Part shown: in pieces, positions 1 to 10,705 of the stretch
Layout of the letters: every line of letters starts with the position of its first letter
Position numbering within the stretch: position 1 is the first letter of the stretch
Assembly (NCBI GenBank): GCA_036924085.1
Contig: JAVGWX010000002.1
Location: forward strand, 44,473,666 to 44,537,665
Direction: 5' to 3'
DNA from: Ariolimax columbianus
Taxonomy: Eukaryota > Mollusca > Gastropoda > Stylommatophora > Arionidae
Length of the DNA: 64,000 nt
Notes under the pieces: generated by a model
Told to the model about the DNA's origin: nothing
Seen by the model: the letters and a program-made list of their open reading frames with translations, nothing else
Databases searched by the model: none
Made by a program: the position numbers and the translations under genes

Positions 1-4
1 ACTT

Positions 5-2030
5 ATTCTTCTTCTTCTTCGTACGCAGTCAGACAGTAACCATTATTTTTTCGAAAAAAGCGGCGGTCATCCTGAGGCTGTCGACACTGCCATAGAGCTT
101 GTCTTGTGGTTCCACTGGTGATGGCCACATCTGCTTTCTCTGATTCTCGTATGTCGGGCAGTTCTGCAGCAGATGTTCAGCGGTCATTTTCCCGGTACCA
201 CACGGGGATTCGTCGGTTCCACCTATCTTCAATTTGTTGAATAGGTGGTACCTCAGTCTATTGTGGCCAGTGCGAAGTCTGAAGACAACGACCTGCTCTC
301 TTCTGTTCAACTGGTAATATGCATCGTTTTTGGTGTAACCAGTATGTTCGGTTTCCCATTTGGTCATGTATCTGGCTTTAATAAGCCGTTTTTACTCTTC
401 GTACGTCATACTAGTATCTGTTTGTGGTAGTCTTGCGCCTTCTTTTGCCAGTCTGTCTGCCTCCTCGTTGCCTTGGATGTTGCAGTGTGATGGGACCCAC
501 TGTACCACTACCCTTTTTGGTGCGGACTGCTGGCATAGTTGACAGAGTGCTGTTCTTAAGTCATTAAGCTCAGTGTTTTTCTGGCTTTTTAGCGCTGTGA
601 CTACGGCGAGAGCATCTGTAAGCAGGACTGTATGGCTTTCATTTTCTTTATGTGTCACCATTTCTTCCACTGCCGCCCTCAGTGCCTCTGCCTCCGCTCT
701 GAAATTGCTTGTGTACTTACCAGTAGCGAATGACAGTGTTATTTTTCTGCTATTTGGTAGGTTCAGGAATGCTCCTGCTCCTCCGTTCTGTGTAGTGTTT
801 GTTACAGAACCGTCGGTGTATGCATGGGTCCAGTCCATGCTTGTGTAGCTTTTCGATATAAAGCTTAGGGTAGTATCTCTCCTTTCTTTTTCAGTCTGGC
901 AGTTTTTGTTTCCAATACCTGGTATATTTTCTACCACCTCTGGAAATATATCCTGCCTCCAGGTAGGTTTCGTACAGTAGTGATGGGCTTTGGTGTTGTT
1001 AGTGCGTTTATGGGATCTTCGTGCATCTTTGCTTTGGCTATTTCTGCAAAGTTTCTCCGCTTTAGTTTCCCATTTCCCAAATTGTTTAGTCTCTGGTGCA
1101 TTGGATGGTCAGTAAGTCTTCGGAGTTTCTCTGACTGCAGCTGGGCTCTGCAGTCTCTTCTATCGGTCATGGATTGCAGTTTTGTAATCTTTTCAAGTTC
1201 TGCAATTGGCGTTGACTTCATGCCTCCTGTTATAACTCTCATGGCTTGGTTTTGAAGTTTGCTAACTTTATCGAAGTTCGCCTTTGCTGCTGTTGTCCAT
1301 GCCGCAATGCCATACTCGAGAACTGGTCTCACTCTTCCAGTGTACAGTTTCTTTAGTATGCTTTCGTCTGCTCCCCAGCTTGTGCCAGCAAGTTTCCTCA
1401 TGATTGCCATTCTTTCTCTGGCTCTCATTCGGTTTCTCTCGATCTGACTTTTTCATGTCATGCGCCGATCAAATGTGACTCCCGGATAGTTTGGGTTGTC
1501 GTTTGGCTGCAGGAATTTGCCATTTAAGCTTAATTTGGTGTCTTGTGGTTTGATTGAAAGCGAGAATATTGTACATGTGGTTTTCTCCTCGTTTATTTTG
1601 ACCAGCCATGAGTTCGCCCACTCTTCCAGCGATGTTAAGGCCTGTTGCATCCGATTTCTTGCTATGGTGAGATTCTTTTCAGAGGTCCACATAGCCAGAT
1701 CGGCTGCAAACATTGAGCTATGGACTTTTCTTGGTATATTCTCTGTAATGTCGTTTATATACACCAGGAAGAGTGTGGGTGACAGTACTCCCCCTTGGGG
1801 TACTCCCTGCTCGAGTGTCACCTTTTTGCTCATCTGCCCTTGTACTTGGACTCTGGCCGTTCTTTGTTTGAGGTAGTGGTTGAATCACTTGTACATTCTC
1901 CCACAAACTTCACTTCTCCTTAGCTTGACTCTAAGTCCGTCTTTCCAGACTTTGTCAAATGCCTTCTCCAGGTCCACCCAAACCGCTACTGTGTGTTTCT
2001 GTGCCTGGTAGGCATCTTCTATTTCATAGA
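5..2030 (-). mobile_element. I-superfamily LINE copy A, 5'-truncated, degenerate
   Basis: Non-LTR retrotransposon read on the minus strand. It starts inside the reverse transcriptase near 2030, has the palm region around 1450-1830, a thumb/linker at 931-1428, RNase H at about 392-850 (YTDGS, LLTDALAVV, GNEEADRLAKE) and a C-terminal CCHC-like knuckle region to 29. It ends in a (GAA)n tail at 5-20. Several frameshifts separate the readable pieces, so it is dead. The RT active-site box reads FAAD instead of FADD, so a catalytic Asp is lost. RT followed by RNase H in one polypeptide is typical of the I superfamily (I, Nimb, Ingi and relatives); the exact clade is inference. Copies B-E in this window belong to the same family. 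Confidence 0.9.
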
Positions 2031-2109
2031 CCATACATACACCATTAGTTTGTTTGCTTTTAGCTCTGATCAAGAAGAGCCTCCAACTCTGACATTGCTG
2101 GGTATCCGA

Positions 2110-2560
2110 ACAAGTCAGGTTCGTGCCTTGTAGACCAAGGAAATTGTGTCCACTTTATTTCCGATCATAATTTGAGCTCCGCATGTGATCACGCAGTCCA
2201 ACTTATCAAAATAAAACTGACATGTCTGCATGCATGCTTTATGTTCGTTGAAAATGTTATCAACTCCAAAACAACATATTTCTCCAGTGAAATCAAAAGA
2301 TATGTCAATACCTCGAATAATAATTGCCAGCTGAGTTGTATCCGATATGTCAGTGCTGACGTCTAGGGCACACGAAAATGACTGAAATTTAGAAGCTTGC
2401 ATTGATCAATATTATTTCTATATAAGTAGACACGTTAGTATCATCGAATTCATTCTTCTTCCCTGGTTAAATATTTCAATAACAGAGCGTAAACACTACT
2501 TGACAAATTCACCTGTATTTGGATTGTGAATGATTGTCAATTTTCTCTGACACAATTTAA
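2110..2560 (-). pseudogene. hAT-type transposase fossil (GTF2IRD2/ZBED5-like)
   Basis: On the minus strand 2115-2402 reads SFSCALDVSTDISDTTQLAI, followed by IIRGIDISFDF and KLDCVITCGAQIMIGNK. This matches the pattern of domesticated or mobile hAT transposases of the GTF2IRD2/ZBED5 type (SLALDESTD..DTAQLAIFIRG...GVTTDGAPAMVG). The second catalytic-region Asp-Gly is altered to CG. Weaker similarity continues upstream to about 2560 with stops. LINE copy A abuts its downstream end near 2030-2100. This is a short decayed remnant; family identity is from remembered sequence pattern only. Confidence 0.65.
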
Positions 2561-2875
2561 CTGACAAGAACAATATTCTCAGAAAATATATCTTTTTACA
2601 GGATGCTGCCAGCTACTCAGTCTGTGTGACATCTGTTTTTACATTTTAGTCTTTCTCACTGACCGTTCTGTGTCCAATACTTTGTATTGTAATAAGGAGT
2701 AACATTGTATTCCCTGTTCACACAACCATCTTTGGAGCAGATTAACCGCAGATTTATTTATATTCATTCAATAAATGAGCAACTTGTTGGACGCTCTTCC
2801 ATCTGATAGTTTTATGATATTTGGCCAAAGAAATTGGAAGGTATACAACTGTTTGTATATAACATTAACGAGGGC
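2561..2875. other. no recognisable feature
   Basis: AT-rich sequence. I see no gene, tandem repeat or mobile-element motif here. Confidence 0.5.
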
Positions 2876-3190
2876 ATCTTCCAATTGCATGCTCAAACAC
2901 ACAGTACTTTATTAATGTATCAAGTACGTTCACAAACAGACAGCACTTTGGGAATGTATCAAGTACATGCTCAAACACGCAGTACTTTGGGAATGTACGA
3001 AGTACATACTGACACACACTACTTTGGGTATGTACTAAGTACATACTCACACACACACAGTACTTTCGGAATGAATTGAGTGCTGCACAAACAGACAGTA
3101 CTTTGAGAATGTATCGAGTACATGCACAAACACATATCACTTTGAAAACGCACCAAGTGCATGCACAAACACGCAATACTTAGGGAATAT
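2876..3190 (+). repeat. 39-bp tandem repeat
   Basis: About eight diverged copies of a 39-base unit containing AAGTACATGC, CAAACAC and CAGTACTTTGGGAATGTA. The copies create shadow open frames on both strands (for example 2834-3079 and 2865-3176) that are repeat artefacts. Confidence 0.85.
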
Positions 3191-3239
3191 TGCAACAAGC
3201 ATAATATCTGAATAACACGAGCTGCCATTCATGACATCA

Positions 3240-3905
3240 AAACCTAGTAGACGTCTCTACATCACACCCTAGCAAACGTCTCAATATCACAACTTAGTAG
3301 ATGTCTCAACATCACATACTAGCAGACGTCTCAACATTACATCCTAGCATACGTCTCAATATCACACCATAGTAGACGTCTCGACATCACATCCTAGCAG
3401 AAGTTTCAACATCGCATCGTAGAAGACGTCTCAACATCACACCATAGCAGACGTCTCAACATCACATCCTAGCAGACGTCTCAACATCACATCCTAGCAG
3501 ACGTCTCAACGTTACATCCTAGCAGACGTCTCAACATCACATCCTAGCAGACGTCTCAACATCACATCATAGAAGACGTCTCAACATTAAATCCTAGCAG
3601 ACGTCCCAACATTATATGCTAGGAGACATTTCAACATCACATCCTAGAAGACGTTTCAACATTACATCCTAGTAGACGTCTCAACATCACACCCTAGCAG
3701 ACGTTTCAACATCGCATCCTAGAAGACGTCTTTACATCACACCATAGCAGACGTCTCAACATCACACCCTAGCAGACGTTTTAACATCGCATCCTAGACG
3801 TCTCAACATCATAACGTAGCAGACGTCTTAGCATCACATCCTAGAAGACCTCTTAACATCACAACGTAGCAGACGTCTCAACATTACACCCGAGTAGACA
3901 GCTCA
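3240..3905 (+). repeat. 25-bp satellite array (subfamily 1)
   Basis: Roughly 26 copies of a 25-base unit built on ATCCTAGCAGACGTCTCAAC plus ATCAC. Divergence rises towards both ends. It changes near 3905, without a spacer, into the related 26-base array. Confidence 0.9.
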
Positions 3906-4245
3906 ATAGCACAATCTAGTAAAGCTCAAAACTTTCCATCCAGTAAAGGTACCAAAACTGTCCATCGAGTAAAGATTTCAAAACTTCCCATCCAGTAAAG
4001 TTCCCAAAACTTTCAATCCAGTAGAGATTTCAAACCTTTCCATCCAGTAAAAGTCCCAACATTTTCAATTCAGTAAAGATTTCAAAACTTTCCATCCAGT
4101 AAAGATTTCAAAACTTTCCATCCAGTAACGATTTCAAAACTTTGAATCCAGTAAAGGTCCCAAAACTTTCCATCCAGTAAAGGTCCCAAAACTTTCCATC
4201 CAGTAAAGGTCCCAAAACTTTCCACCTAGTAATATTCTCCCATTG
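3906..4245 (+). repeat. 26-bp satellite array (subfamily 2)
   Basis: About 13 copies of a 26-base unit, GTAAAGGTCCCAAAACTTTC plus CATCCA. It aligns with the preceding 25-base unit (TCyCAA...CATCC..GTA.A.G), so the two look like diverged subfamilies of one satellite. Confidence 0.9.
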
Positions 4246-4989
4246 TCCATCTGTAGTGCTTTCAGAAATACGTTCCGTTGGAATATATACATTATCTTAA
4301 TAATTATTTAACCTATTAGCTTAACTTTTCTGCAGGTACCACTATTTACATTACGAGGTTTGCATGTTGTACAGAAATATAATGTACACTACGGATTTAT
4401 CAAAACATACGATTTCTTTGGTATGTTCATGAGGCCAATAGTTATCGTTTATACATACATTTTTACTTCGTTAATCGTTTTAGTCCGTTAATTTATAGTG
4501 CATTAAGAGCCGCAGGTGTATATTCATTTATCATAATAGTATCAGAAAATTATATTTTTCTTATAAATATGCATTCATGTTTATAATATATGGATTTCCA
4601 ATAATATATGTGTCGTTAAAGACATGTATTAGAATGGAGAAACGCGTGGTCGAACGATTTCAATGACTACCTGCTGACATGTAGAGCAGCGGATCGAATC
4701 CCGGTATAGCAGTGGCGACACGGCCTGTAGTTCTCATGCTAAAACGTCCATGACTACCTCAGCATTGAGAATAAAGTGGTATTACAACAGATTAGACTAG
4801 TGTTTATGTTTTTGTGCCAGTGTTTCTTTTTAATAAGATGTTTTGTTCCTAGCTTTAGGATTAGTTAAAGCATGTATTAATTAATGTAATTTTTACTTTA
4901 AATATTCATACGCGTAACATGTACCCCTTTTATTCAGAATCAGATGACTCAAAGAGATTGACGACCTTTGTGGTTGAATTGCGAACCAT
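4246..4989. other. AT-rich spacer with one tRNA-like stretch
   Basis: Mostly AT-rich with no gene. Around 4640-4715 a stretch has TGGTCGAACG and, about 45 bases on, GGATCGAATCC. These resemble the A and B boxes of a tRNA-derived SINE head. No cloverleaf is convincing, so it is not called as a tRNA. Confidence 0.4.
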
Positions 4990-6310
4990 CTTTCTGTTAG
5001 TAACCATCTTCCTCTGTCATTACATGCTCCTCACATTGAATCCAGAATTGTTTGTCAATATTTGAGAGGGCAGCATCTAATAGTTTGAAGGTTTTGTTAT
5101 CCCTTGCCATCTGTCCTTTCACCTTTGCCCAAATTGATCCAATAGAATTTAAGGAGGAATGATACCGTGGCAGTTTTAAACACAAATTACCATACTCCTG
5201 GGTTACTTTGTCAATATGAACAATCTTTGTCCTGTGTGCATTCTTTACAAATTACAACTTTTCTGGTCTAAAATGAATTTCTGTAAATTGAATGTGCTCT
5301 TTTGTTAACCAAATTTGATCTTATTCTTAGTAATTGCTCTTTTCTGAGCCTTGTCTTCAGTGTCGCTGCATTGTCCATTGCCAGGTAGCATGGTTCAACT
5401 AATGACGATTCTAGTTTTCTTAATCCACTCTCTAAACATGTGACCATTCATCTCTAAATGATAATCCTGATTGTCGATATATTTTGAAGCAAACTTGAGT
5501 TCACCATTCTGCAAGACTACCACAACCAGATTCTAGTGTGACCTACGAAGAGTCCAAAAGGTTTATTAGGGCCAGATACATGGCCAAATTGGAAACAGAA
5601 CATACTGGCTACACAAAAAATGATGCCTACTACCAGCTGAACAGAAGAGAGCAGGTCGTGGTCTTCAGGCTCCGCACAGGCCACAACAGACTGAGGTACC
5701 ATCTATTCAATAAACTGAAGATAGGTGGCACTGACGAATACACCTGTGGTACAGGGAAAATGACCGCTGAACATCTGCTGCAAAATTGCCCGACATACGA
5801 GGACCAGAGAAAGCACATATGGCCATCACCAATGGCAACACTAGACAAGCTCTATGGCAGTGTTGACAGCCTCAGGATGACAGCTGCTTTCTTCGAAAAA
5901 ATTCAAGTTGACGTCTGACAGCGTACGAAGAAGAAGAAGAGTTCACCATTCATCAATAGTCTATTAGTCTGCTATCTGCACGGCCTATTATCAGTCGCTC
6001 TCCTTCAGCACAATTCTCTGTATAGTTCCATCTACAAATTGCTATTACTTTCATTTGTATGGTGTGCACTTTATCCAAACATCATCAATATGCACAATAC
6101 CATAATTGTCAATACGCATTTTTCTAACTGCTCATAAATACTTACTGTCAATAGTTACTAGGTGAGGCTTTTCACAAATGATATTTCTACCACATGTATG
6201 CTTGTGGAATGTGAAGCCAGCACCCTTTACAGGTTTCTATAATGTAATCTTAGAGATATTAATGTGGTTGTTATTTCTCAGTGACATTTCAATTTCATTA
6301 GAGTCCAACA
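4990..6310 (-). pseudogene. DDE_3 (IS630/Tc1-mariner-like) transposase fossil, split by LINE copy B
   Basis: The minus strand reads, with many stops, IVHIDDVWIKC and VDGTIQRIVLKE (6250-5960). After the LINE insertion it continues with YIDNQDYHLEMNGHMFREWI (about 5490-5430), KLPRYHSSLNSIGSIWAKVK and then a C-terminus ending EEHVMTEEDGY (about 5185-4997). This is the order of the DDE_3 domain: first catalytic Asp in YxDETW (here HIDDVW), second in the MDNAPYH region (here MDNAATL-like, frameshifted), then the LPPYHPxxNPIExxWxxVKG block. Frames are broken throughout. The coding order and spacing are normal once copy B is subtracted. Confidence 0.7.
5510..5938 (+). mobile_element. I-superfamily LINE copy B with 13-bp target-site duplication
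   Basis: This 5'-truncated copy holds the end of RNase H and the C-terminal extension in one open frame (from about 5520 to the stop at 5918). It has YQLNRREQVVVFRLRTGHNR and the knuckle region TCGTGKMTAEHLLQNC, then a (GAA)n tail. The identical 13-mer GAGTTCACCATTC lies immediately before it (5497-5509) and after it (5939-5951). This is a perfect target-site duplication, showing target-primed insertion and relative youth. It interrupts the DDE_3 transposase fossil. The first Cys of the knuckle is replaced (EYTCGTG). Confidence 0.95.
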
Positions 6311-6341
6311 TGCTGTAAATGTACGGTTTAATAACTTATTG

Positions 6342-6706
6342 GCTTGGCTTGGCTTGGCTTCGTTCGTTCTCAATCTCCCGCTACCAAACTCTGAAAGGGC
6401 TTAAGTAGCAGAATGTAGTCCAGAAAACGGAATGCGTTGTGTCGTAGTTTACAGCTTAACTGCGATATTTGCACCTTTCGGTCCAAAACATCCCATTTTC
6501 AGCAAACATTTTTTGAGTACCGGGTTAGCATTCCTTCTTCAATCCCTTCTCCTTAGCCAGTCTGCCCTGCTACAACCTGTTATCCAGGATCACCGCGTGT
6601 AGGTGTAGAAGGGTCTTGGCAGCACTGGTTCGCTGGCCCTGACGCTAGCAGTCAGCTATGGGTTGCTGACCACTGCAGCTCATGCGCTGCTCAGCATCTT
6701 GATCCC
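6342..6706 (-). mobile_element. SINE-like family 2, full-length copy with 13-bp TSD
   Basis: A 365-bp non-coding element on the minus strand. It is flanked by perfect copies of TAATAACTTATTG (6329-6341 and 6707-6719). The 5' end begins GGGATCAAGATGCTGAGCAG, the body contains GGACCGAAAGGTGCAAATAT-like sequence, and the 3' end is an (AAGCC)n tail. Other copies lie at 10557, 17832, 24564, 49871, 54012 and 54491. I find no clear tRNA promoter boxes. Direct repeats, a simple tail and 5' truncation in other copies indicate LINE-mediated retroposition. Confidence 0.85.
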
Positions 6707-6719
6707 TAATAACTTATTG

Positions 6720-7424
6720 ACCACGCTATCAATTTTAATTTTTCTTCCTCGTTCTCATGTGGTATATGTAGAAAGACTGTCATGTTCTCTTGTCCAGGAT
6801 GAGAGTGGCCTATCACTAATACCCAGGACGTGCATTGTTCTTTTCTCTAGGTTTGAAATATGATGAAACACCTTCTCGCATTTAGCCTCGTGTGATGAAT
6901 ATCTATACAATTGTATTGCAATGTTTTTTAGTGTAACGAATTTAACTTTTAAAGTCATTTGAATAATTAAGATACTATATATCTCTGTTATGCCTTTACA
7001 AATTGAAAAGGATTACGTTAACGACATGGTACCGTAAGCTGTGACACGTCTCAATACTTTCAATGCAGTAGTAGTGAGCTTTTAGGATTTTCCGTGAAAA
7101 CGCGTGCAATATGTAGTTCCATAAAGAACCTTTGCCACACATTGCCATGGGTTATTTTAGAACTCTTCAAAGTCTTTCCAGCAAAGACATAGTTTTTCTT
7201 TTTAATATGCCCCAAATAAGCTTAAACGCTTCCTAATTACTTCATGTAACCGAAAAAATGTGACATAACTTCGATTCTTACAAAAACTAAAAGTATATAT
7301 TTTCTTAATTTTACTTGTATGTCTCATAATTGCTGAGATATATTATTTTTTCAGAACAGCACGTATTTCTGAACGCACTATAGTTAAAATCTTAGTGCAT
7401 TTCTTTAAGCAACGGTCTCGGTAG
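6720..7424. other. no recognisable feature
   Basis: AT-rich sequence. A single stretch near 7040-7080 resembles one satellite unit of the 25/26-bp family. Nothing else is seen. Confidence 0.45.
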
Positions 7425-7645
7425 TTTTAATCTGGTAGTCTCAAGACATTCCCATCTAGTTAAGGTCTCAACGTCATCCACCTAATGGAGGTCACAACAC
7501 TTCAATATAGAAAAGGTCTCAAAATTATTCATCGGGCAAAGGTCTCGATACTGTTCAACCAGTAGAGGTATCAACATCATTGTGTAGAACGACTGAGATG
7601 TCAAAACAATAATCTGTTGACGTGAAGGTCTCAACCTCACACAAT
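7425..7645 (+). repeat. degenerate 25/26-bp satellite array (third patch)
   Basis: Six to eight strongly diverged units carrying AAGGTCTCAA and CATC.A..TAGT. These match the satellite at 3240-4245, about 3 kb away. It is probably an older part of the same array, separated by later transposon insertions. Confidence 0.7.
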
Positions 7646-8189
7646 CTAGATATACAGAAAGGAAATGTCATGAAGGAAAACGTCACAACCTGATGGGTTG
7701 AGAATATAGTGCTTATCTAATTCTGTCAAGAGTTAACAATATGGTATGTGCTGTAGAGATATGCATCAAAGAAAAGTCGAGGAAACTGGATGGGATGAAC
7801 CACTTGAAAATAGTTATGTCAATTTACGTTAATTCTCTTCACCTAGACTCCATACAGGTAAGAGACCACCAAAGCTGCCGAAGAAAACAAAAATTCTTGA
7901 ACTTTGTTTACACAGAAATGATATGTAGTTTTGCTTACTTCATATTCCATGTTGTTATCGTTAGATCGCGTCTGATTAAACAAAAAAGGAAAGTGGCTCA
8001 GATGAAACTCTCGTGTTTGATTGTCTGTATTTAACTTATTCGTTTCACGATCTCTCTTTCTATATATATATATATATTCTTTCCTCTATCTCAGTCTCTA
8101 TCATTTTGCTCGCTCTCGCTATCTGTCGCTCTCTGTCGTCTCGCTCTCCCTCCATCATTCTTTCAGAAGCAAGTCTGTCTCTCGCATGT
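7646..8189. other. no gene seen; pyrimidine-rich tract
   Basis: An open frame at 7741-8034 has no recognisable motif and is judged accidental. From about 8040 the sequence is CT-rich with a short (TA)n run, leading to the SINE at 8202. Confidence 0.45.
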
Positions 8190-8197
8190 AGTGACGC

Positions 8198-8201
<4 letters not shown>

Positions 8202-8228
<27 letters not shown>

Positions 8229-8437
8229 GGCGTTCGTTTTGTTTCTGTAATCCCCAATTTGGTGTGTGTTGCACTGTTGTTTTTATTTTGCGCCTGTCGG
8301 CCCAGTGCATCCGACTTCAGCGTGTATTTTATGTAAGGGTCTGCTTTCTCCTGCATTTTCTAAGAGTTTGCTTGCCCGGGGTAACGGCACTTTCTGGTTG
8401 TGAGCCGTGTCACATAACCACTAGCCCACCTTCCCCC
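8202..8437 (-). mobile_element. tRNA-derived SINE family 1, copy 1
   Basis: Minus-strand SINE with its poly-A tail visible as the poly-T run at 8202-8228. The flanks AGTGACGCATAT (8190-8201) and AGTGATGCATAT (8438-8449) form a 12-base target-site duplication with one mismatch. The tRNA-like 5' head lies at the right end (GGGCTAGTGGTTA), but the B-box region is damaged by a deletion. The body has GCCGACAGGCGCAAAATAAA. Confidence 0.9.
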
Positions 8438-8520
8438 AGTGATGCATATAACGTATACGTTCTTTTTATTATCTCTTATTTTCTTTCCGTCCTAATATCA
8501 TATTCTCCTTTTCTCTTTAT

Positions 8521-9177
8521 TATTTCTCGATAGTTAGATCTTTCAACCTCTCTCATCCACTCACATGTCTCTTTATGTCCATGATTTATCTCGATAGTTA
8601 TATCTTTCAACCTCTCTCATCCACCCACATGTCTCTTTATGTCCATAATTTATCTCGATAGTTATATCTTTCAACCTCTCTCATCCACCCACATGTATCT
8701 TTATGTCCATAATTTATCTCGAAAGTTATATCTTTCAACCTCTCTCATCCACCCACATGTCTCTTTATGTCCATAATTTATCTCGATAGTTAGATCTTTC
8801 AACCTCTCTCATCCACCCACATGTCTCTTTATGTCCATAATTTATCTCGATAGTTAGATCTTTCAACCTCTCTCATCCACCCACATGTCTCTTTATGTCC
8901 ATAATTTATCTCGATAGTTAGATCTTTCAACCTCTCTCATCCACCCACATGTCTCTTTATGTCCATAATTTATCTCGATAGTTAGATCTTTCAACCTCTC
9001 TCATCCACCCACATGTCTCTTTATGTCCATAATTTATCTCGATAGTTAGATCTTTCAACCTCTCTCATCCACCCACATGTCTCTTTATGTCCATAATTTA
9101 TCTCGATAGTTATATCTTTCAACCTCTCTTATCCACCCACATGTCTCTTTATGTCCATAATTTATCTCGATAGTTCC
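8521..9177 (+). repeat. 64-bp tandem repeat, about 10 copies
   Basis: Units of exactly 64 bases beginning TTTATCTCGATAGTTAGATC and continuing through CATCCACCCACATGTCTC. The start points fall every 64 bases from 8585 to 9161. Copies differ only at a few positions (TTAGATC versus TTATATC, CGATAG versus CGAAAG), so amplification is recent. Confidence 0.95.
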
Positions 9178-9845
9178 GATCTACCCATCTCACCCATTCC
9201 TTTCATCTCTCTTATTCTCTCCTCTGTTTCTCACTAGTTCCGTTATTCATATTTCTAGTCCGATTAACACTTCGTCCTATCCACCTCCCCCGACCACCTT
9301 ACTCTTTCACTCTTTCCGTCTTTCCTCTCTCTTCGATGTTTAACCTCTTTGCCACCAGTTTCTCCCTTTCTCCCCATCCCTAGTTTAATCTTTCCACCAC
9401 TTTCGCTTTCTCTTACTCACCTCTCTAATTTCTTGCACATGTTACTCTCCATCCATCCATCTACTAACTGAAAATATCTTACATGGTCATCTTCAACACT
9501 AAAACTACAGCTACATATTATCCCTTTCATTATCTACACTTCTCTACAATATATATATTTCTCTTCTCATTCTTTTAATCCGTTTACCTCGCTTTCTCAT
9601 CTCGCCTTTTTCATCTTTTTATCTCTTACTTTCTTTATTTTTCTCTATTTTTTTTTACCTCTCTCATTCTCTAATCCTTTCACCTCCCTATCTCGTCCAT
9701 TCACTCCATTATTTAAACTATCTCACTCTCTCTTTCACACACATACACACACGTGTATATACATGCACATAGAGGTGTACACACACGCTTTACCTATTAA
9801 AACACAGAAAACGCGACTCTTCCATGTTATGGCGAGGCGGTCTTC
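9178..9845. other. CT-rich sequence without a gene
   Basis: Long pyrimidine-rich stretch (CTCTCTC, TTTCACC) with a CA-rich segment near 9735-9760. Nothing coding is seen. Confidence 0.5.
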
Positions 9846-9855
9846 GTTGAGGTTC

Positions 9856-10503
9856 TTCTTCTTCTTCTTCGTACGCAGTCAGACAGTAACCATTATTTTT
9901 TCGAAAAAAAGCGGCGGTCATCCTGAGGCTGTCGACACTGCCATAGAGCTTGTCTTGCGGTTCCACTGGTGATGGCCACATCTGCTCTCTCTGATCCTCG
10001 TATGTCGGGCAGTTCTGCAGCAGATGTTCAGCGGTCATTTCACCGGTACCGCACGGGCATTTGTCGGTACCACCTATCTTCAATTTGTTGAATAGGTGGT
10101 ATCTCAGTCTATTGTGGCCAGTGCGAAGTCTGAAGACAACGACCTGCTCTCTTCGGTTCAACTGGTAATAGGCATCGTTTTTGGTGTAACCAGTATGTTC
10201 GGTTTCCCATTTGGTCATGTATCTGGCTTTAATAAGCCGTTTTGACTCTTCGTACGTCATACTAGTATCTGTTTGTGGTAGTTTAGCGCCTTCTTTTGCC
10301 AGTCTGTCTGCCTCCTCGTTGCCTTGGATGTTGCAGTGTGATGGGACCCACTGTACCACTACCCTTTTTGGTGCGGACTGCTGGCATAGTTGACAGAGTG
10401 CTGCTCTTAAGTCATTAAGCTCAGTGTTTTTCTGGCTTTTTAGCGCTGTGACTACGGCCAGAGCATCTGTAAGCAGGACTGTATGGCTTTCATTTTCTTT
10501 ATG
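9856..10503 (-). mobile_element. I-superfamily LINE copy C with 10-bp TSD
   Basis: The minus strand carries the RNase H C-terminal half (LLTDALAVV, GNEEADRLAKE) and the terminal extension with an intact knuckle, CPCGTGEMTAEHLLQNC. It is one open frame to beyond 9900, then a (GAA)n tail. It is flanked by GTTGAGGTTC at 9846-9855 and 10504-10513. The 5' truncation lies within RNase H. The clean frame and perfect duplication make this one of the younger copies. Confidence 0.93.
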
Positions 10504-10556
10504 GTTGAGGTTCAAAATGCATGTCTTTCCTACCTTACCTCTATATGTGCTAACAC

Positions 10557-10705
10557 TTCTTCTTCTTCTTCTGCGTTCATTCTCAAGCTCCCGCTACCAA
10601 GCCCTGTACAAGTCTTCGCAAGTAGCAGGATGTTGTCCGGAGAACGGAATGCGTTGTGTCGCTAGTTTACAGCTTGACTGCAATATTTGCACCTTTCGGT
10701 GCGAC
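10557..10705 (-). mobile_element. SINE-like family 2, 5'-truncated copy
   Basis: Minus-strand 3' half of family 2, with a (GAA)n tail at 10557-10572, the AGAATGAACGC-type junction and the GCACCGAAAGGTGCAAATAT core region. The tail is the trinucleotide repeat also used by the resident LINE. Confidence 0.8.

Noticed and set aside
2834..3228. Cys-rich open frames in the 39-bp array (both strands)
   Set aside because: Repeat artefacts; the cysteines come from TG/CA-rich repeat units.
9790..9900. Extension of the LINE copy C frame into flanking DNA
   Set aside because: The translation past the (GAA)n tail is readthrough of the tail repeat into non-element sequence.
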